DNA of 64,000 nucleotides. It comes from Burkholderia sp. HI2500 (GTDB lineage: Bacteria; Pseudomonadota; Gammaproteobacteria; Burkholderiales; Burkholderiaceae). This document shows positions 1 through 8,285 of the stretch, in pieces. The translations under genes and the position numbers were made by a program. The DNA lies in the NCBI RefSeq assembly GCF_002223055.1, contig NZ_NKFL01000002.1, forward strand, positions 186,001 to 250,000, given 5' to 3'. Within the stretch, counting starts at the first letter, position 1. Each line of letters begins with the position of its first letter. A model generated the notes under the pieces. It did no database searches, was not told the origin of the DNA, and saw only the letters and a list, made by a program, of their open reading frames with translations.

Positions 1-1086
1 GGCTGGCGTGACCGGGAACGTCAGCGCCCATTCGCGGTCCAGCCGCGCGAACGGCTGCGCGAAGCGCAGGCTGGTGCGCGCGTGGTCGGCCGGTTCGGCG
101 GTGACGACCGCGATGCACGAGCGCGGCGCGGACGCGGGCTGTCCGTGGGCGGCGGCGCCCGTCGCGACGGCCTGCGCATCCAGCGTGTCCGCGTGGGCCT
201 GGGTCCGCTCGACGAAGTGCTGCAACTGCTGCCAGAACGTCTCCTCTTCCTTCAGGTAGACGCCGCGCGCTTCGTGAACGGTGGCCTTCGCGTGGGCGAT
301 CTCGTGTTCGTCGAGCCCCCACGCGATGCCCTTGCCGTCCATCACCCACCGGGTCGGCTCCGACAGCGACGCGTCATTCATGATGCACACGACCGGGCAG
401 CCGCACAGCAGCGCTTCGAACACGGCGGTGGACCATTCGTACATGTACACGCACTCGACCTGCCGGAACAGCGCCGCGAGTTCGTGCGCCGAACGTTCCG
501 GCACGCGGGTCGAGATTTCGATCGACTCGGCGGTGACCGGGTGCAGCGTGCCGCCGCGCCGCAGGTGGCGATTGATGAAGACGGCCGTGCCGTTGCGGCG
601 GGCGTCGTCGACCCCGTCGCTGTTGAAGATGCGCGTGTCGACCAGCGGTATGCGCAGCAGGTCCGCCTGCCATTCCTCGGGCACCAGCGACGGCCCGAAC
701 GTGAAGATGAGGTCGTTCGGCTGCAGGCTGATCGGTTCGCCGTTGATGCGGCCGGGCTCGGCCAGCAGGTAGCGCACGACGCAGCGCGCGTTGAACGGAT
801 TGCCGGTGACGACGTCCGGGTAGACGACGATCGGGCTGCGATTCGCGCGGGCGTGCGCCTGCGCGATGTCGTTGGTCAGCGGCGGCGTGCGCAGCTCGGG
901 ATGCACGACCGCCGTGCAGACGTACGCTTCGTGGCCGAGCAGGTTCAGCACGTGGCACAGGTAGTGCATCGCGCGGATCCCGCCGGAGGTTTGCCGGAAA
1001 TTCGGCGCGAGGATGTAGTACGGGTGGTCGAGTCGCGTAAAGATGCGCGAACCGCCGTGCGCCAGGCCAGGTGTGGGAGTCGTCAT
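1..1086 (-). CDS. Glycosyltransferase-like protein, partial (C-terminus outside window)
   Basis: The reading frame opens at the ATG at 1086 and stays open for 362 codons to the window edge, so only the N-terminal part is present. An early stretch reading ILAPNFRQTSGGIRAMHYL followed by HVLNLLGHEAYV resembles the N-terminal Rossmann fold of GT-B glycosyltransferases, with a glycine-rich loop just before the first helix. A second block, VYMYEWSTAVFEALLCGCPV at about residues 214-233, resembles the donor-binding E-x7-like region in which a chosen glutamate lies just before a small-residue loop. From about residue 320 a new segment begins (CIAVVTAEPADHARTSLRF), suggesting a further domain. Its start lies 2 nt beyond the stop of the aminotransferase upstream, so it is the last visible gene of the leftward sugar unit. 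Glycosyltransferase assignment is by fold-like motifs; acceptor unknown. Confidence 0.7.
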   Translation of the reverse strand, partial: MTTPTPGLAHGGSRIFTRLDHPYYILAPNFRQTSGGIRAMHYLCHVLNLLGHEAYVCTAVVHPELRTPPLTNDIAQAHARANRSPIVVYPDVVTGNPFNARCVVRYLLAEPGRINGEPISLQPNDLIFTFGPSLVPEEWQADLLRIPLVDTRIFNSDGVDDARRNGTAVFINRHLRRGGTLHPVTAESIEISTRVPERSAHELAALFRQVECVYMYEWSTAVFEALLCGCPVVCIMNDASLSEPTRWVMDGKGIAWGLDEHEIAHAKATVHEARGVYLKEEETFWQQLQHFVERTQAHADTLDAQAVATGAAAHGQPASAPRSCIAVVTAEPADHARTSLRFAQPFARLDREWALTFPVTPA

Positions 1087-1088
1087 CG

Positions 1089-2246
1089 TTATCGGGTGCG
1101 GTAGAAATCGAAGACCACGTCGAGGATGCGATCCTGTTCGGCTTCGGTCATGTCGTGGTACAGCGGCAGCCGGACGAGCCGGTCGGCGACGAGGTCCGTC
1201 ACCGCCATGCCGGAGCCGCAGCGCCCGTAGCGCTGGCCGGCCGGCGAACTGTGCAGCGGCACGTAGTGGAACACCGCGTTCACGCCCACCGCGCGGATCT
1301 GCTGCAGCAGCGCGGTGCGTTCGGCGAGGTCGCGTGCGAGGAAATAGAACATGTGGCCGTTGCCGCGCTCGGCGAGCGAAATCGCGGGCAGCTCGATCAG
1401 CCCGTCCGCGTGCAGCGGCTGCAGCGCGTCCTGGTAGCGCTGCACGGTCGCGCGCCGCTGCGCGGTGATCACGTCCGCGTGCTCGAACTGCGCGTACAGG
1501 AACGCCGCGATCAGCTCGCCCGGCAGGAACGACGAGCCGACGTCGACCCAGGTGTACTTGTCCACCTGCCCGCGGAAGAACTGACTGCGGTTGGTGCCCT
1601 TCTCGCGGATGATCTCCGCGCGCTCGACGAGGCGCGGGTCGTTGACCAGCAGCGCGCCGCCTTCGCCCGAGATCACGTTCTTGGTCTCGTGGAAGCTGAG
1701 GCACGCGAGGTGGCCGAGGCTGCCGAGCGGCTTGCCGTTCCACGTCGACTGCAGTGCCTGGGCGGCGTCCTCGATCACCCACAGGTCGTGGTCCGCCGCG
1801 AGCTGCCCGATCACGTCCATGTCGCAGGCGACGCCCGCGTAGTGCACCGGCACGATCGCGCGCGTGCGCTTGGTGATCGCGGCGGCGATCTGCGTCTCGT
1901 CAAGGTTCAGCGTGTCGCGGCGGATGTCGACGAACACCGGCGTCGCGCCGCGCAGCACGAACGCGTTGGCGGTCGACACGAACGTGTAGGACGGCATGAT
2001 CACTTCGTCGCCGGGCTGCACGTCGGCGAGGAGCGCGGCCATCTCGAGCGCGGCCGTGCACGAGTGCGTGAGCAGCGCGCGCTGGCAGCCGATGCGTGCT
2101 TCCAGCCAGCGGTGGCAGAGCTTCGTGAACGCCTGGTCGCCGGCGAGGCCGCCCTGCTCGACCGCTTTCGCGATGTAGTAGAGCTCCTTGCCGACCACGA
2201 ACGGGCGGCCGAACGGAATGCAGTCGAGGTTGGGTGGGCCGAACAT
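1089..2246 (-). CDS. rffA: dTDP-4-amino-4,6-dideoxy-sugar transaminase (WecE/RffA-like)
   Basis: PLP-dependent aminotransferase of the DegT/DnrJ/EryC1 family, 385 residues, matching the usual length of WecE/RffA. Signature blocks are strongly WecE-like: GDEVIMPSYTFVSTANAFVL (about 79-98), the PLP-ring aspartate in WVIEDAAQ (D160), and the Schiff-base lysine in SFHETKN (K189), followed by the EKGTNRSQFFRGQVDKYTW block near 230. The family transfers an amino group from glutamate to C4 of dTDP-4-keto-6-deoxyglucose, giving a 4-amino-4,6-dideoxy hexose. The ATG at 2246 is chosen because it aligns with family N-termini; the frame is open further upstream to 2543 but that part overlaps the methyltransferase gene. 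Which epimer (Fuc4N or Qui4N) is made cannot be read from sequence. A Qui4N derivative is known on Burkholderia cenocepacia flagellin, so this gene is a good candidate for flagellin glycan supply. Confidence 0.93.
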   Translation of the reverse strand: MFGPPNLDCIPFGRPFVVGKELYYIAKAVEQGGLAGDQAFTKLCHRWLEARIGCQRALLTHSCTAALEMAALLADVQPGDEVIMPSYTFVSTANAFVLRGATPVFVDIRRDTLNLDETQIAAAITKRTRAIVPVHYAGVACDMDVIGQLAADHDLWVIEDAAQALQSTWNGKPLGSLGHLACLSFHETKNVISGEGGALLVNDPRLVERAEIIREKGTNRSQFFRGQVDKYTWVDVGSSFLPGELIAAFLYAQFEHADVITAQRRATVQRYQDALQPLHADGLIELPAISLAERGNGHMFYFLARDLAERTALLQQIRAVGVNAVFHYVPLHSSPAGQRYGRCGSGMAVTDLVADRLVRLPLYHDMTEAEQDRILDVVFDFYRTR

Positions 2247-2305
2247 GGTCAGGCTCCGCGTCAAGGGGTGGGACGTCCGGCCGCGCGGCTCGCGCGCGGC
2301 GCCGC

Positions 2306-2953
2306 TCAGGTGTCCTTGCGGACGAGAATCGTGAATTCGTACAGGCCGTAGTCGTGCAGCAGCGCGACGTGGCGCGAATAGCGGCGCTTGCAGCGATCGA
2401 ACAGCGCGCACGGGTCCGCGTAGTACAGGAGGTCCGGGCGCATGAACGGCGGATCGGAATACGACGTCAGGCAGTTGAACGAGAAGCCCAGTCGGCTCGT
2501 CGCGTGCAGCGTGTCGAGCGTCGCGTGGATGTAGTCGAGCCACGCGTCGTCGTCGTGACCACGCCTGACGTTGAAGATGCCGGAGGCGATCCCGTAGTCC
2601 GACGCGGCCTGCGGCACCGCGCCGACATGAAACGCGACGTTCGCGTCGTCGCGGTAGCGCTGCCGCGCGGCGTCGACCATGTCGGACGAGATGTCGTAGC
2701 CTGCATACGCGAAACCGTCGGGCAGCGCGCGCGCCTTCAGGAAATCGACCAGCGCGCCGTAGCCGCAGCCGATGTCGTTCACCGAGTGGCCGCCGGACGC
2801 GGGCAGGATCTTCGTCAGTTGTTCGAAGCGCAGGAACTGGCCGGTTTCGCCGTTCCAGTCGACGCCGCGCGCGGTCGCGCCGTGCTCCGCCAGCCGCGCG
2901 CTGTAGTACGCGGCCACTTCTTCCAGCAGGCTCGCATGCCGGGATTCGCTCAT
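2306..2953 (-). CDS. Class I SAM-dependent methyltransferase
   Basis: A 215-residue protein with a class I SAM-binding motif, SVNDIGCGYGALVDFL at about residues 58-73, and a following acidic strand end (YAGYDISSDMVDAARQRY), which together define the cofactor pocket. No other domain is visible, so the methyl acceptor is not identified. Three starts are possible: GTG 2962, ATG 2959 and ATG 2953. The last is preferred because GAGG lies 8 nt in front of it. The gene lies between the WbqC-like gene and the 4-aminotransferase, which suggests it methylates the sugar intermediate or its N-acyl group; this is inference from position. Confidence 0.85.
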   Translation of the reverse strand: MSESRHASLLEEVAAYYSARLAEHGATARGVDWNGETGQFLRFEQLTKILPASGGHSVNDIGCGYGALVDFLKARALPDGFAYAGYDISSDMVDAARQRYRDDANVAFHVGAVPQAASDYGIASGIFNVRRGHDDDAWLDYIHATLDTLHATSRLGFSFNCLTSYSDPPFMRPDLLYYADPCALFDRCKRRYSRHVALLHDYGLYEFTILVRKDT

Positions 2954-2963
2954 GGGCATCACC

Positions 2964-3686
2964 TCAGTCTTTCGAGGTCAGCGCGTACCGGCGCGCTTCG
3001 GGACCGCAGTTGAACAGCACGTCGAGCACCGTCACGCCGTGGACGAAGTCGCCCCACTGCTGCGGATACTCGGGATAGGCCGGATAGTCGAACCAGCGCA
3101 CCGCGACGCCGGCATCGGCGAACAGGTTCTCGTCGAGGTAGCTGCGCGCGGCCGGGCCGGACAGGTACTCGGTCGCGCCCGCCTGCACGCACAGGTTCAG
3201 CAGCTTCTCGGTGCGGTCGCCGTGCAGCGCATAGTCCGACGTCGACGACACGCGCGTGCCGATCTCCAGTTGCCGGAGGACCCACGTCAGCATCGCGGCA
3301 TTCAGCTCGCTCAGCATCCCGTAGGTTCGGCCGGTGTAGAGCGCTTCGAGCTCGCCCGCATAGCGCGCGAAGTGCGGCGCGCGTGCGTAGTTCTGCTGCA
3401 GGGCCTTCCAGTGCAGCGGCGCCCAGTCGGCGCCGTCGATCTCGGTTTCGCGGATCGACTGGTGATACTTGCCCTTCACCTTCACCGGCACGCTCAGCCA
3501 TTGCACGCCCTGCGGCGTCTTGATCTGGTTGCGGTTGCGCCAGTCGCGGCGCGTGTACTGCGCGTCGTCGTAGAGGATGAACTCGTCGCTGGCGGCGATC
3601 AGGTCGAAGTAGCCCTTCCACGGAATGTAGTTGGACTGGACGATCGCCACCCGCTTCGCGTCGCGGTTCATGGTCGCACCGCTCAT
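2964..3686 (-). CDS. WbqC-like family protein
   Basis: A 240-residue protein with the characteristic N-terminus of the WbqC-like family (VAIVQSNYIPWKGYFDLI, then a DEFILYDDAQYTRRDWRNRN block). Members are found in O-antigen and other surface-glycan gene clusters, but their chemistry is not settled to my knowledge. The ATG at 3686 overlaps the upstream TGA as ATGA, implying translational coupling; an internal ATG at 3671 would give a slightly shorter product. The downstream methyltransferase starts within 11 nt. Placement within the sugar unit supports a role in making or attaching the unusual sugar. Confidence 0.88.
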   Translation of the reverse strand: MSGATMNRDAKRVAIVQSNYIPWKGYFDLIAASDEFILYDDAQYTRRDWRNRNQIKTPQGVQWLSVPVKVKGKYHQSIRETEIDGADWAPLHWKALQQNYARAPHFARYAGELEALYTGRTYGMLSELNAAMLTWVLRQLEIGTRVSSTSDYALHGDRTEKLLNLCVQAGATEYLSGPAARSYLDENLFADAGVAVRWFDYPAYPEYPQQWGDFVHGVTVLDVLFNCGPEARRYALTSKD

Positions 3687-5068
3687 GCCGGAATGTGGCC
3701 GTACCGGTACATGTCGACGAGCTCGGGCGGAATGCCCCAGTCCGTCGCGCCCAGCTTGTCGTGCAGCGCCTCCAGGTCCGCGCGGATCGCGTTCTGGAGC
3801 TGTTCGACCATGCGGTTGCGCGCCGGCACGAAGTCGTGCTGGTACGCGGCATTGATCTGATGGCGTACCGTCTTCGCGATCGCGGCCTCGCGCGTCATGT
3901 TGCGGATCAGCTTGCGTTCGGGCGCGAGTTCCGCGTAGCGCGGGTCGATCGGCTCGCCGCGCATCGCCGCGACGAGATCGCGGCTCAGCACCGGCGACAG
4001 GTGGAAGCCGTCGCGCTTGGTGCCGCCGAGAATCCACAGGTCGCGCACGCTGGTTTCGCCGAACAGCGGATACAGGTCGGACGTCGTCGGCCGCCAGCCG
4101 ACGTTGACGTTGACCAGGCTCGCGCGCGAGAAGCGGGTGTTGATCTGGTCCATCGCCGACTTCAGCAGCGTGTACGCGCTGCCGGCGTGGCCGTGCTCGT
4201 GCGGCACCGGGCTGATGTAGTTGCTGGCGCCGACGAGGGTCCGGTCAGGCCCGTGCGGCGCCGAATACACGCCGCACGCGAGGCCGCGGTTGGTCGTGCG
4301 CACGCAGTGCGTGTGCACGTTCTCCGCGCTCTGCAGTTCGATCGACATGCCGACGCCGTAGAACATCCGCTGCACCGGCAGCTCGGGCAGGCTCGCCTGC
4401 AGCACGCGCGTCACGTTGGCGCCGTTGCAGAGGATGAAGCGGTCCGCGCCGAGCACGCTGCCATCGGACAGGCGCGCCCCGGTGACGCGTCCGGCCGCGG
4501 TGTCGAGCCGCTCGACCTCGGCGTCGATGAAGCGCACGTTGCCGGCTTGCGCGACCGACTCGGTCAGCGCGTCGAGAAACTGTTTCGGATTGACCCAGCC
4601 TTCGCGCTTCAGGAAGACCGCCTTCAGCGCGCGATAGCGCGGGTCCGGATGATAGTTCGGGATCCCTGACGGATCGACCGCCTCGCACGGCTCCTCGAAT
4701 TCGCGGCAGAACCGCTGCATGGCCGCGAAGTTCTCGTCGTCGAGCGCGTCGGTCGCCGCGTTGTTCAGCACGAAGGTGCCGAAGCCGTGCGCGATCGCGT
4801 GCGCCGGCGTGCAGATTTCAGCGAATACGGCGGGCCAGGCCGCCGTCGCGCCGCGGCTCAGCTCGAACTTGAAGCGGTCGATCGGCGTGCCGAGCGAATC
4901 GCCTTCCAGTTCGGTAAACGAATTGAGCATCGCCGCCGCGGCGCGCGTGGCCGAGCCGGGCCGATGCGCGTGGCCGACGATCACGAGCTCGACGCCCGGG
5001 TCCGCCCGCTGCCATGCGCGGGCCGTCATCAGGCCGAGAATGCCGTTGCCGAGGATCGCGATTTTCAT
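3683..5068 (-). CDS. FAD-dependent oxidoreductase (DAO/amine-oxidase-like)
   Basis: A 461-residue flavoprotein starting directly with a Rossmann FAD-binding motif (KIAILGNGILGLMTARAW; GxGxxG at about 7-12), with a second FAD contact near the C-terminal third (DLWILGGTKRDGFHLSP). This layout matches the D-amino-acid oxidase/glycine oxidase (DAO) superfamily. About 100 extra C-terminal residues after the FAD core are rich in charged helices. It starts with ATG at 5068, overlapping the preceding TGA (ATGA), and itself overlaps the WbqC-like gene, so it is an integral part of the operon. Substrate is unknown; oxidation of an amine, an amino acid side group or a sugar precursor are all possible. 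An amine-oxidase-like enzyme is unexpected in a deoxysugar operon. Confidence 0.85.
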   Translation of the reverse strand: MKIAILGNGILGLMTARAWQRADPGVELVIVGHAHRPGSATRAAAAMLNSFTELEGDSLGTPIDRFKFELSRGATAAWPAVFAEICTPAHAIAHGFGTFVLNNAATDALDDENFAAMQRFCREFEEPCEAVDPSGIPNYHPDPRYRALKAVFLKREGWVNPKQFLDALTESVAQAGNVRFIDAEVERLDTAAGRVTGARLSDGSVLGADRFILCNGANVTRVLQASLPELPVQRMFYGVGMSIELQSAENVHTHCVRTTNRGLACGVYSAPHGPDRTLVGASNYISPVPHEHGHAGSAYTLLKSAMDQINTRFSRASLVNVNVGWRPTTSDLYPLFGETSVRDLWILGGTKRDGFHLSPVLSRDLVAAMRGEPIDPRYAELAPERKLIRNMTREAAIAKTVRHQINAAYQHDFVPARNRMVEQLQNAIRADLEALHDKLGATDWGIPPELVDMYRYGHIPA

Positions 5069-5850
5069 TTGCGTGTGCCTCCACCCTCGGGGAATGACAG
5101 GTAGCACAGCGACGGATAGGCCGCCGCCTTGTGGATCTGGTGCGGACGGTTGCCGAGCAGGTCGCGCAGGTAATGGACGCCTTCCGCGGGCAGCTGGCCG
5201 CCGCGGGTGAGCTGCCAGAACGCGACGATGCCGCCGGGCACCAGCCGCTCCATCACCGCGTCGAACGCGTGCCGGGTCGGCTCGATCACGTTCAGGTCGA
5301 ACCACGCGAGCGCGACCATCTCGCCGGGATGCGCTTCGCCGAATGCCGCCAGCGTGTCGCGGCAATCGCCTTCCCACACGTGGTGCTTGTCATGCACGTG
5401 CCCCATCGCGTTGCTGCGCTCGTGCAGGTTCAGCAGCTTGCGCAGCAGGTCGGCGTACTCGCCGGACAGCGAGTACGTGCCGTCTGAGAACAGCTTGCGG
5501 TCGCGCGTGTCGTGCTCGGCGAAGCCCGTGTAGCCCGTGAACGTATCGAATGCGTGGATGCGGCGCTGGAAGTTCAGCGGCTCGAGAATCGCGCGGAAGT
5601 TCTCGCACAGCACGGCGGTCTGCCCGCGCCACGTGCCGAGATCGAGGATCGCGCCCGGCAGCGGCACGATTTTTTGATAAATCTCGAAGGTCGCGAGAAT
5701 GCGTGCGAGGAGCGAGCCGCGCACGAACAGGCCGAGCGACCGTTCCAGTTCCTCGCGCGTCGCGGGGTAGGTCTGCATCAGGTCGAACAGTTCGCGGCGC
5801 GCCGCGAGCTGATCGCCATCTGCGTTGGTGATGATCGCTGATTCGTGCAT
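5065..5850 (-). CDS. TylF/MycF-like SAM methyltransferase
   Basis: A 261-residue protein resembling TylF/macrocin O-methyltransferases, which methylate hydroxyls of sugars in a Mg-dependent manner. The SAM-binding motif is seen as GAILDLGTWRGQTAVL, with a downstream acidic metal-site-like stretch (LAWFDLNVIEPTRHAF). ATG 5850 is chosen because GGAG lies 8 nt upstream; the frame is open to 5961 but that part is arginine-rich and less plausible. It is the first gene of the leftward sugar unit and its stop overlaps the start of the flavoprotein gene. The family assignment is fairly sure; sugar O-methylation is inference. Confidence 0.85.
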   Translation of the reverse strand: MHESAIITNADGDQLAARRELFDLMQTYPATREELERSLGLFVRGSLLARILATFEIYQKIVPLPGAILDLGTWRGQTAVLCENFRAILEPLNFQRRIHAFDTFTGYTGFAEHDTRDRKLFSDGTYSLSGEYADLLRKLLNLHERSNAMGHVHDKHHVWEGDCRDTLAAFGEAHPGEMVALAWFDLNVIEPTRHAFDAVMERLVPGGIVAFWQLTRGGQLPAEGVHYLRDLLGNRPHQIHKAAAYPSLCYLSFPEGGGTRK

Positions 5851-6256
5851 ACACAGGGCTCCAGGCACAAAGGGTGTGGCCGGACGAGCGCGTGTCGGCG
5901 CGGTGGCATCGGAATGCGCAACCGTCCGAACGTCGCAGGTCGGACATCTTTCTACGATCAAGTCTAGCGAGCGTCGCCAGGATCGAATGTCGGATTAGCG
6001 GGTGGTTTCACCCCGCATTTCGATGGATGCGCGGGTGTCCGGCGCGCATTCGGCGCGCCCGCGGGTGCGGCTTGCAGTCGCGGGAATAGCGACCAATTCC
6101 AGCACCTGCTCGCCGGATTGGAACGCGGCGTGCGCGAGGAGAATTCGGACACGTCGGAGACCGTCGGTGCGTGCGTCCGCGGGCGAAGGCGTGCGCCGGC
6201 GCAGGGGTGCCGGCCGCGATTCGAATCCCGTATTGGCTACCAGGACGACTTAGCTC
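5851..6256. other. Divergent intergenic region between sugar operon and GT41 genes
   Basis: Four hundred bases separate the leftward sugar unit from the rightward GT41 trio, so promoters for both must lie here. I see no convincing sigma-70 or sigma-28 pair. The strand-neutral AT-richer stretch around 5945-6005 is the likeliest promoter zone. A tRNA-3'-end-like string at 6218-6242 is discussed among the rejected items. Confidence 0.6.
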
Positions 6257-8044
6257 ATGATGCCCACCTCCCCCGCCGCCGCCACGATCGAACAGGCGCT
6301 GGCGCACCATCAGGCCGAACGGTTCGACGAGGCCGAGACGCTGTACCGGCAGATCCTCGACACCGATCCCCGGCACGCGGACGCGCTTCACCTCCTCGGC
6401 CTGATTGGTCATCAGCACGGGCGCTATCGGGAGGCATCCGACCTGATCATGGCGGCGATCGAGATCAGGCCGGACGCGATGTACTACTACAACCTCGGCA
6501 ACGTGATGCAGGCGGACAACCGTCACGCCGCCGCCGCCGAGTGCTTTCGTCTCGCCATCGAGCTGCGACCCGACTACGTCGATGCGTACAACAACCTCGG
6601 CAACGCGCTGCGGCTCGCCGGCGACGCCCGCGCGGCCGTCGATGCGTTCTGCCAGGCCATCGCGCTGAAGCCGGACAACGGCCAGGCCTACAACAACCTT
6701 GCGAATGCGCTGTTCGACCTGAACGAGATTCCGGCCGCGCTCGAGGCGTACCGGCACGCGGTCGCGCTGCGCCCCGAACTGCCGGAGCCGCGCAGCAACC
6801 TGCTGTTCGCGAGCCACTGCAGCGAGGCGTTCGACCACGACGCCTATCTCGCCGAGGCCGCGCGCTACGACGCAGTCGTCACGCGGTGCGCGACGCCGTG
6901 GACGGACTGGCTCGTCGACTTGACCGCCTGCGCCGGGCGGCCGCTCAAGGTCGGCATCGTGTCGGGCGACCTGAAGGCGCATCCGGTCGGCTATTTCATC
7001 GAGAGCATGCTGAAGCATCTCGACCCGAACCGGATCGAGATGCATGCGTACCCGACGCGCGACGTCGAGGACGACGTGACCGCCCGCCTCAAGCCGGCCT
7101 TCGCGACGTGGACCTGCATTGCCGGGCTGAGCGACGAAGCGGCGGCCGCGCGTGTTCGCGCGGACCGCATCGACGTGCTGCTCGACGCGGCGGGCCACAC
7201 GGTCTACAACCGCCTGCCCCTGTTCGCGTGGAAGCCGGCGCCGCTGCAGGCGAGCTGGCCCGGTTATTTCGCGAGCACCGGCGTGCGGGCGATCGACTAC
7301 GTGATCGGCGACCGTCACGTGCTGCCGCCCGCCGAGGCCGCGCATTTCACCGAGCGGCCGTGGCATCTGCCGGACAGCTATCTGTGCTTCACGCCGCCGG
7401 CCGAGCCTGTCGACGTCGGCGCGCTGCCGATGCTCGCGAACGGCCATCCGACCTTCGGCTATTTCGGCAAGCTCGCGAAGATCACCGAGCACGTCGTCGC
7501 GGTCTGGTCGCGCGTGCTGCAATCGGTCGCGGGCGCGAAGCTGTTCGTGAAGGCGGAGCATCTCGACGATCCGCGCGAGCAGCAGGCGCTTGCCGCGCGC
7601 TTCGCGGCGCACGGCATCGACACGCGGCGCCTGATCCTCGAAGGCCGCTCGCCGCGCGCCGAATACCTGGCCGCGTACCGGCGCGTCGACCTGATGCTGA
7701 GCCCGTTCCCGTATCCGGGCGGCACGACGACCGCCGAAGCGCTGTGGATGGGCGTGCCCGTTCTGTGCCGGCGCGGCGAGCGCTTCCTGTCGCACATCGC
7801 CGAGAGCCTGCTGCATTCGGCGCGGCTGTCCGAGTGGATCGCGGACGACGACGACGCGTATGTCGCGAAGGCCGTCGCGCAGGTCGGCCAGCCCGCCGAG
7901 CTGGCGGCGCTGCGCACGACGCTGCGCGCGCAGGTGCTCGCGTCGCCGCTGTGCGACGCGCCCCGCTTCGCGCGCCACTTCGAGGACGCACTGCACGGCA
8001 TGTGGGCGCAGCACGTCGAAGCCGCGTCGGGCGCAACCGTGTGA
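6257..8044 (+). CDS. TPR-containing O-GlcNAc transferase-like glycosyltransferase (GT41), copy 1
   Basis: A 595-residue protein. Residues about 5-200 are tetratricopeptide repeats, recognisable by repeated YNNLGNAL-type helices followed by AIELRPD-type helices. Residues about 215-585 match the SPINDLY/OGT catalytic region: KVGIVSGDLKAHPVGYF at its start, APLQASWPGYFASTG, and the nucleotide-sugar-binding block PYPGGTTTAEALWMGVPV. In this family the TPR superhelix grips the protein acceptor and the C-terminal GT-B fold moves a sugar to Ser/Thr. It carries a double ATG (6257 and 6260). It is the first of three tandem relatives lying next to the flagellin genes, so flagellin is the likely acceptor. 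It lacks the almost identical N-terminal segment shared by copies 2 and 3. Confidence 0.9.
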   Translation: MMPTSPAAATIEQALAHHQAERFDEAETLYRQILDTDPRHADALHLLGLIGHQHGRYREASDLIMAAIEIRPDAMYYYNLGNVMQADNRHAAAAECFRLAIELRPDYVDAYNNLGNALRLAGDARAAVDAFCQAIALKPDNGQAYNNLANALFDLNEIPAALEAYRHAVALRPELPEPRSNLLFASHCSEAFDHDAYLAEAARYDAVVTRCATPWTDWLVDLTACAGRPLKVGIVSGDLKAHPVGYFIESMLKHLDPNRIEMHAYPTRDVEDDVTARLKPAFATWTCIAGLSDEAAAARVRADRIDVLLDAAGHTVYNRLPLFAWKPAPLQASWPGYFASTGVRAIDYVIGDRHVLPPAEAAHFTERPWHLPDSYLCFTPPAEPVDVGALPMLANGHPTFGYFGKLAKITEHVVAVWSRVLQSVAGAKLFVKAEHLDDPREQQALAARFAAHGIDTRRLILEGRSPRAEYLAAYRRVDLMLSPFPYPGGTTTAEALWMGVPVLCRRGERFLSHIAESLLHSARLSEWIADDDDAYVAKAVAQVGQPAELAALRTTLRAQVLASPLCDAPRFARHFEDALHGMWAQHVEAASGATV

Positions 8045-8285
8045 GGCCGCTCACGACGTGACGTGCGCGGGCATTTCCACGCCGGCGGCAAGCGCAACAT
8101 GGTGCCCCGCGCGCTGAACGCCGCGCCGGCCGGTGTGATCGTCATTCCGGCCGGTGGCGCGTGCGCGACACCGTCGTCGGGATGGCACGCGACGGGATGG
8201 CGGCGTCGGCCGTGATGATCGGGCACGGCCGCAGGCTGATCGACTTCGGACGCGAACCGCATCGCTATTGAGCAGAGCAGACGAG
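8045..8285. other. Intergenic stretch with possible degenerate coding remnant
   Basis: Between GT41 copies 1 and 2 there is a 240-bp gap, long for this region. It contains protein-like fragments in two different frames: one across about 8075-8160 (FHAGGKRNMVPRAL...AGVIVIPAGG) and one from a GTG at 8161 to a TGA at 8272 (ending IDFGREPHRY). Joined by a frameshift they would read as one short peptide. This may be the remnant of a decayed gene, but no family is recognised. Confidence 0.25.

Noticed and set aside
6218..6242. String resembling a tRNA 3' end (GATTCGAATCCCG then TTGGCTACCA)
   Set aside because: No matching acceptor strand (would need AGCCAAT), no anticodon arm upstream, and position 53 cannot pair; not a tRNA. 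An attachment-site remnant is possible but there is no integrase or island boundary to support it.
8154..8285. N-terminal extension of GT41 copy 2 to an upstream start
   Set aside because: Extension is arginine-rich, absent from copy 3, and the ATG at 8286 aligns with the coupled start of copy 3.
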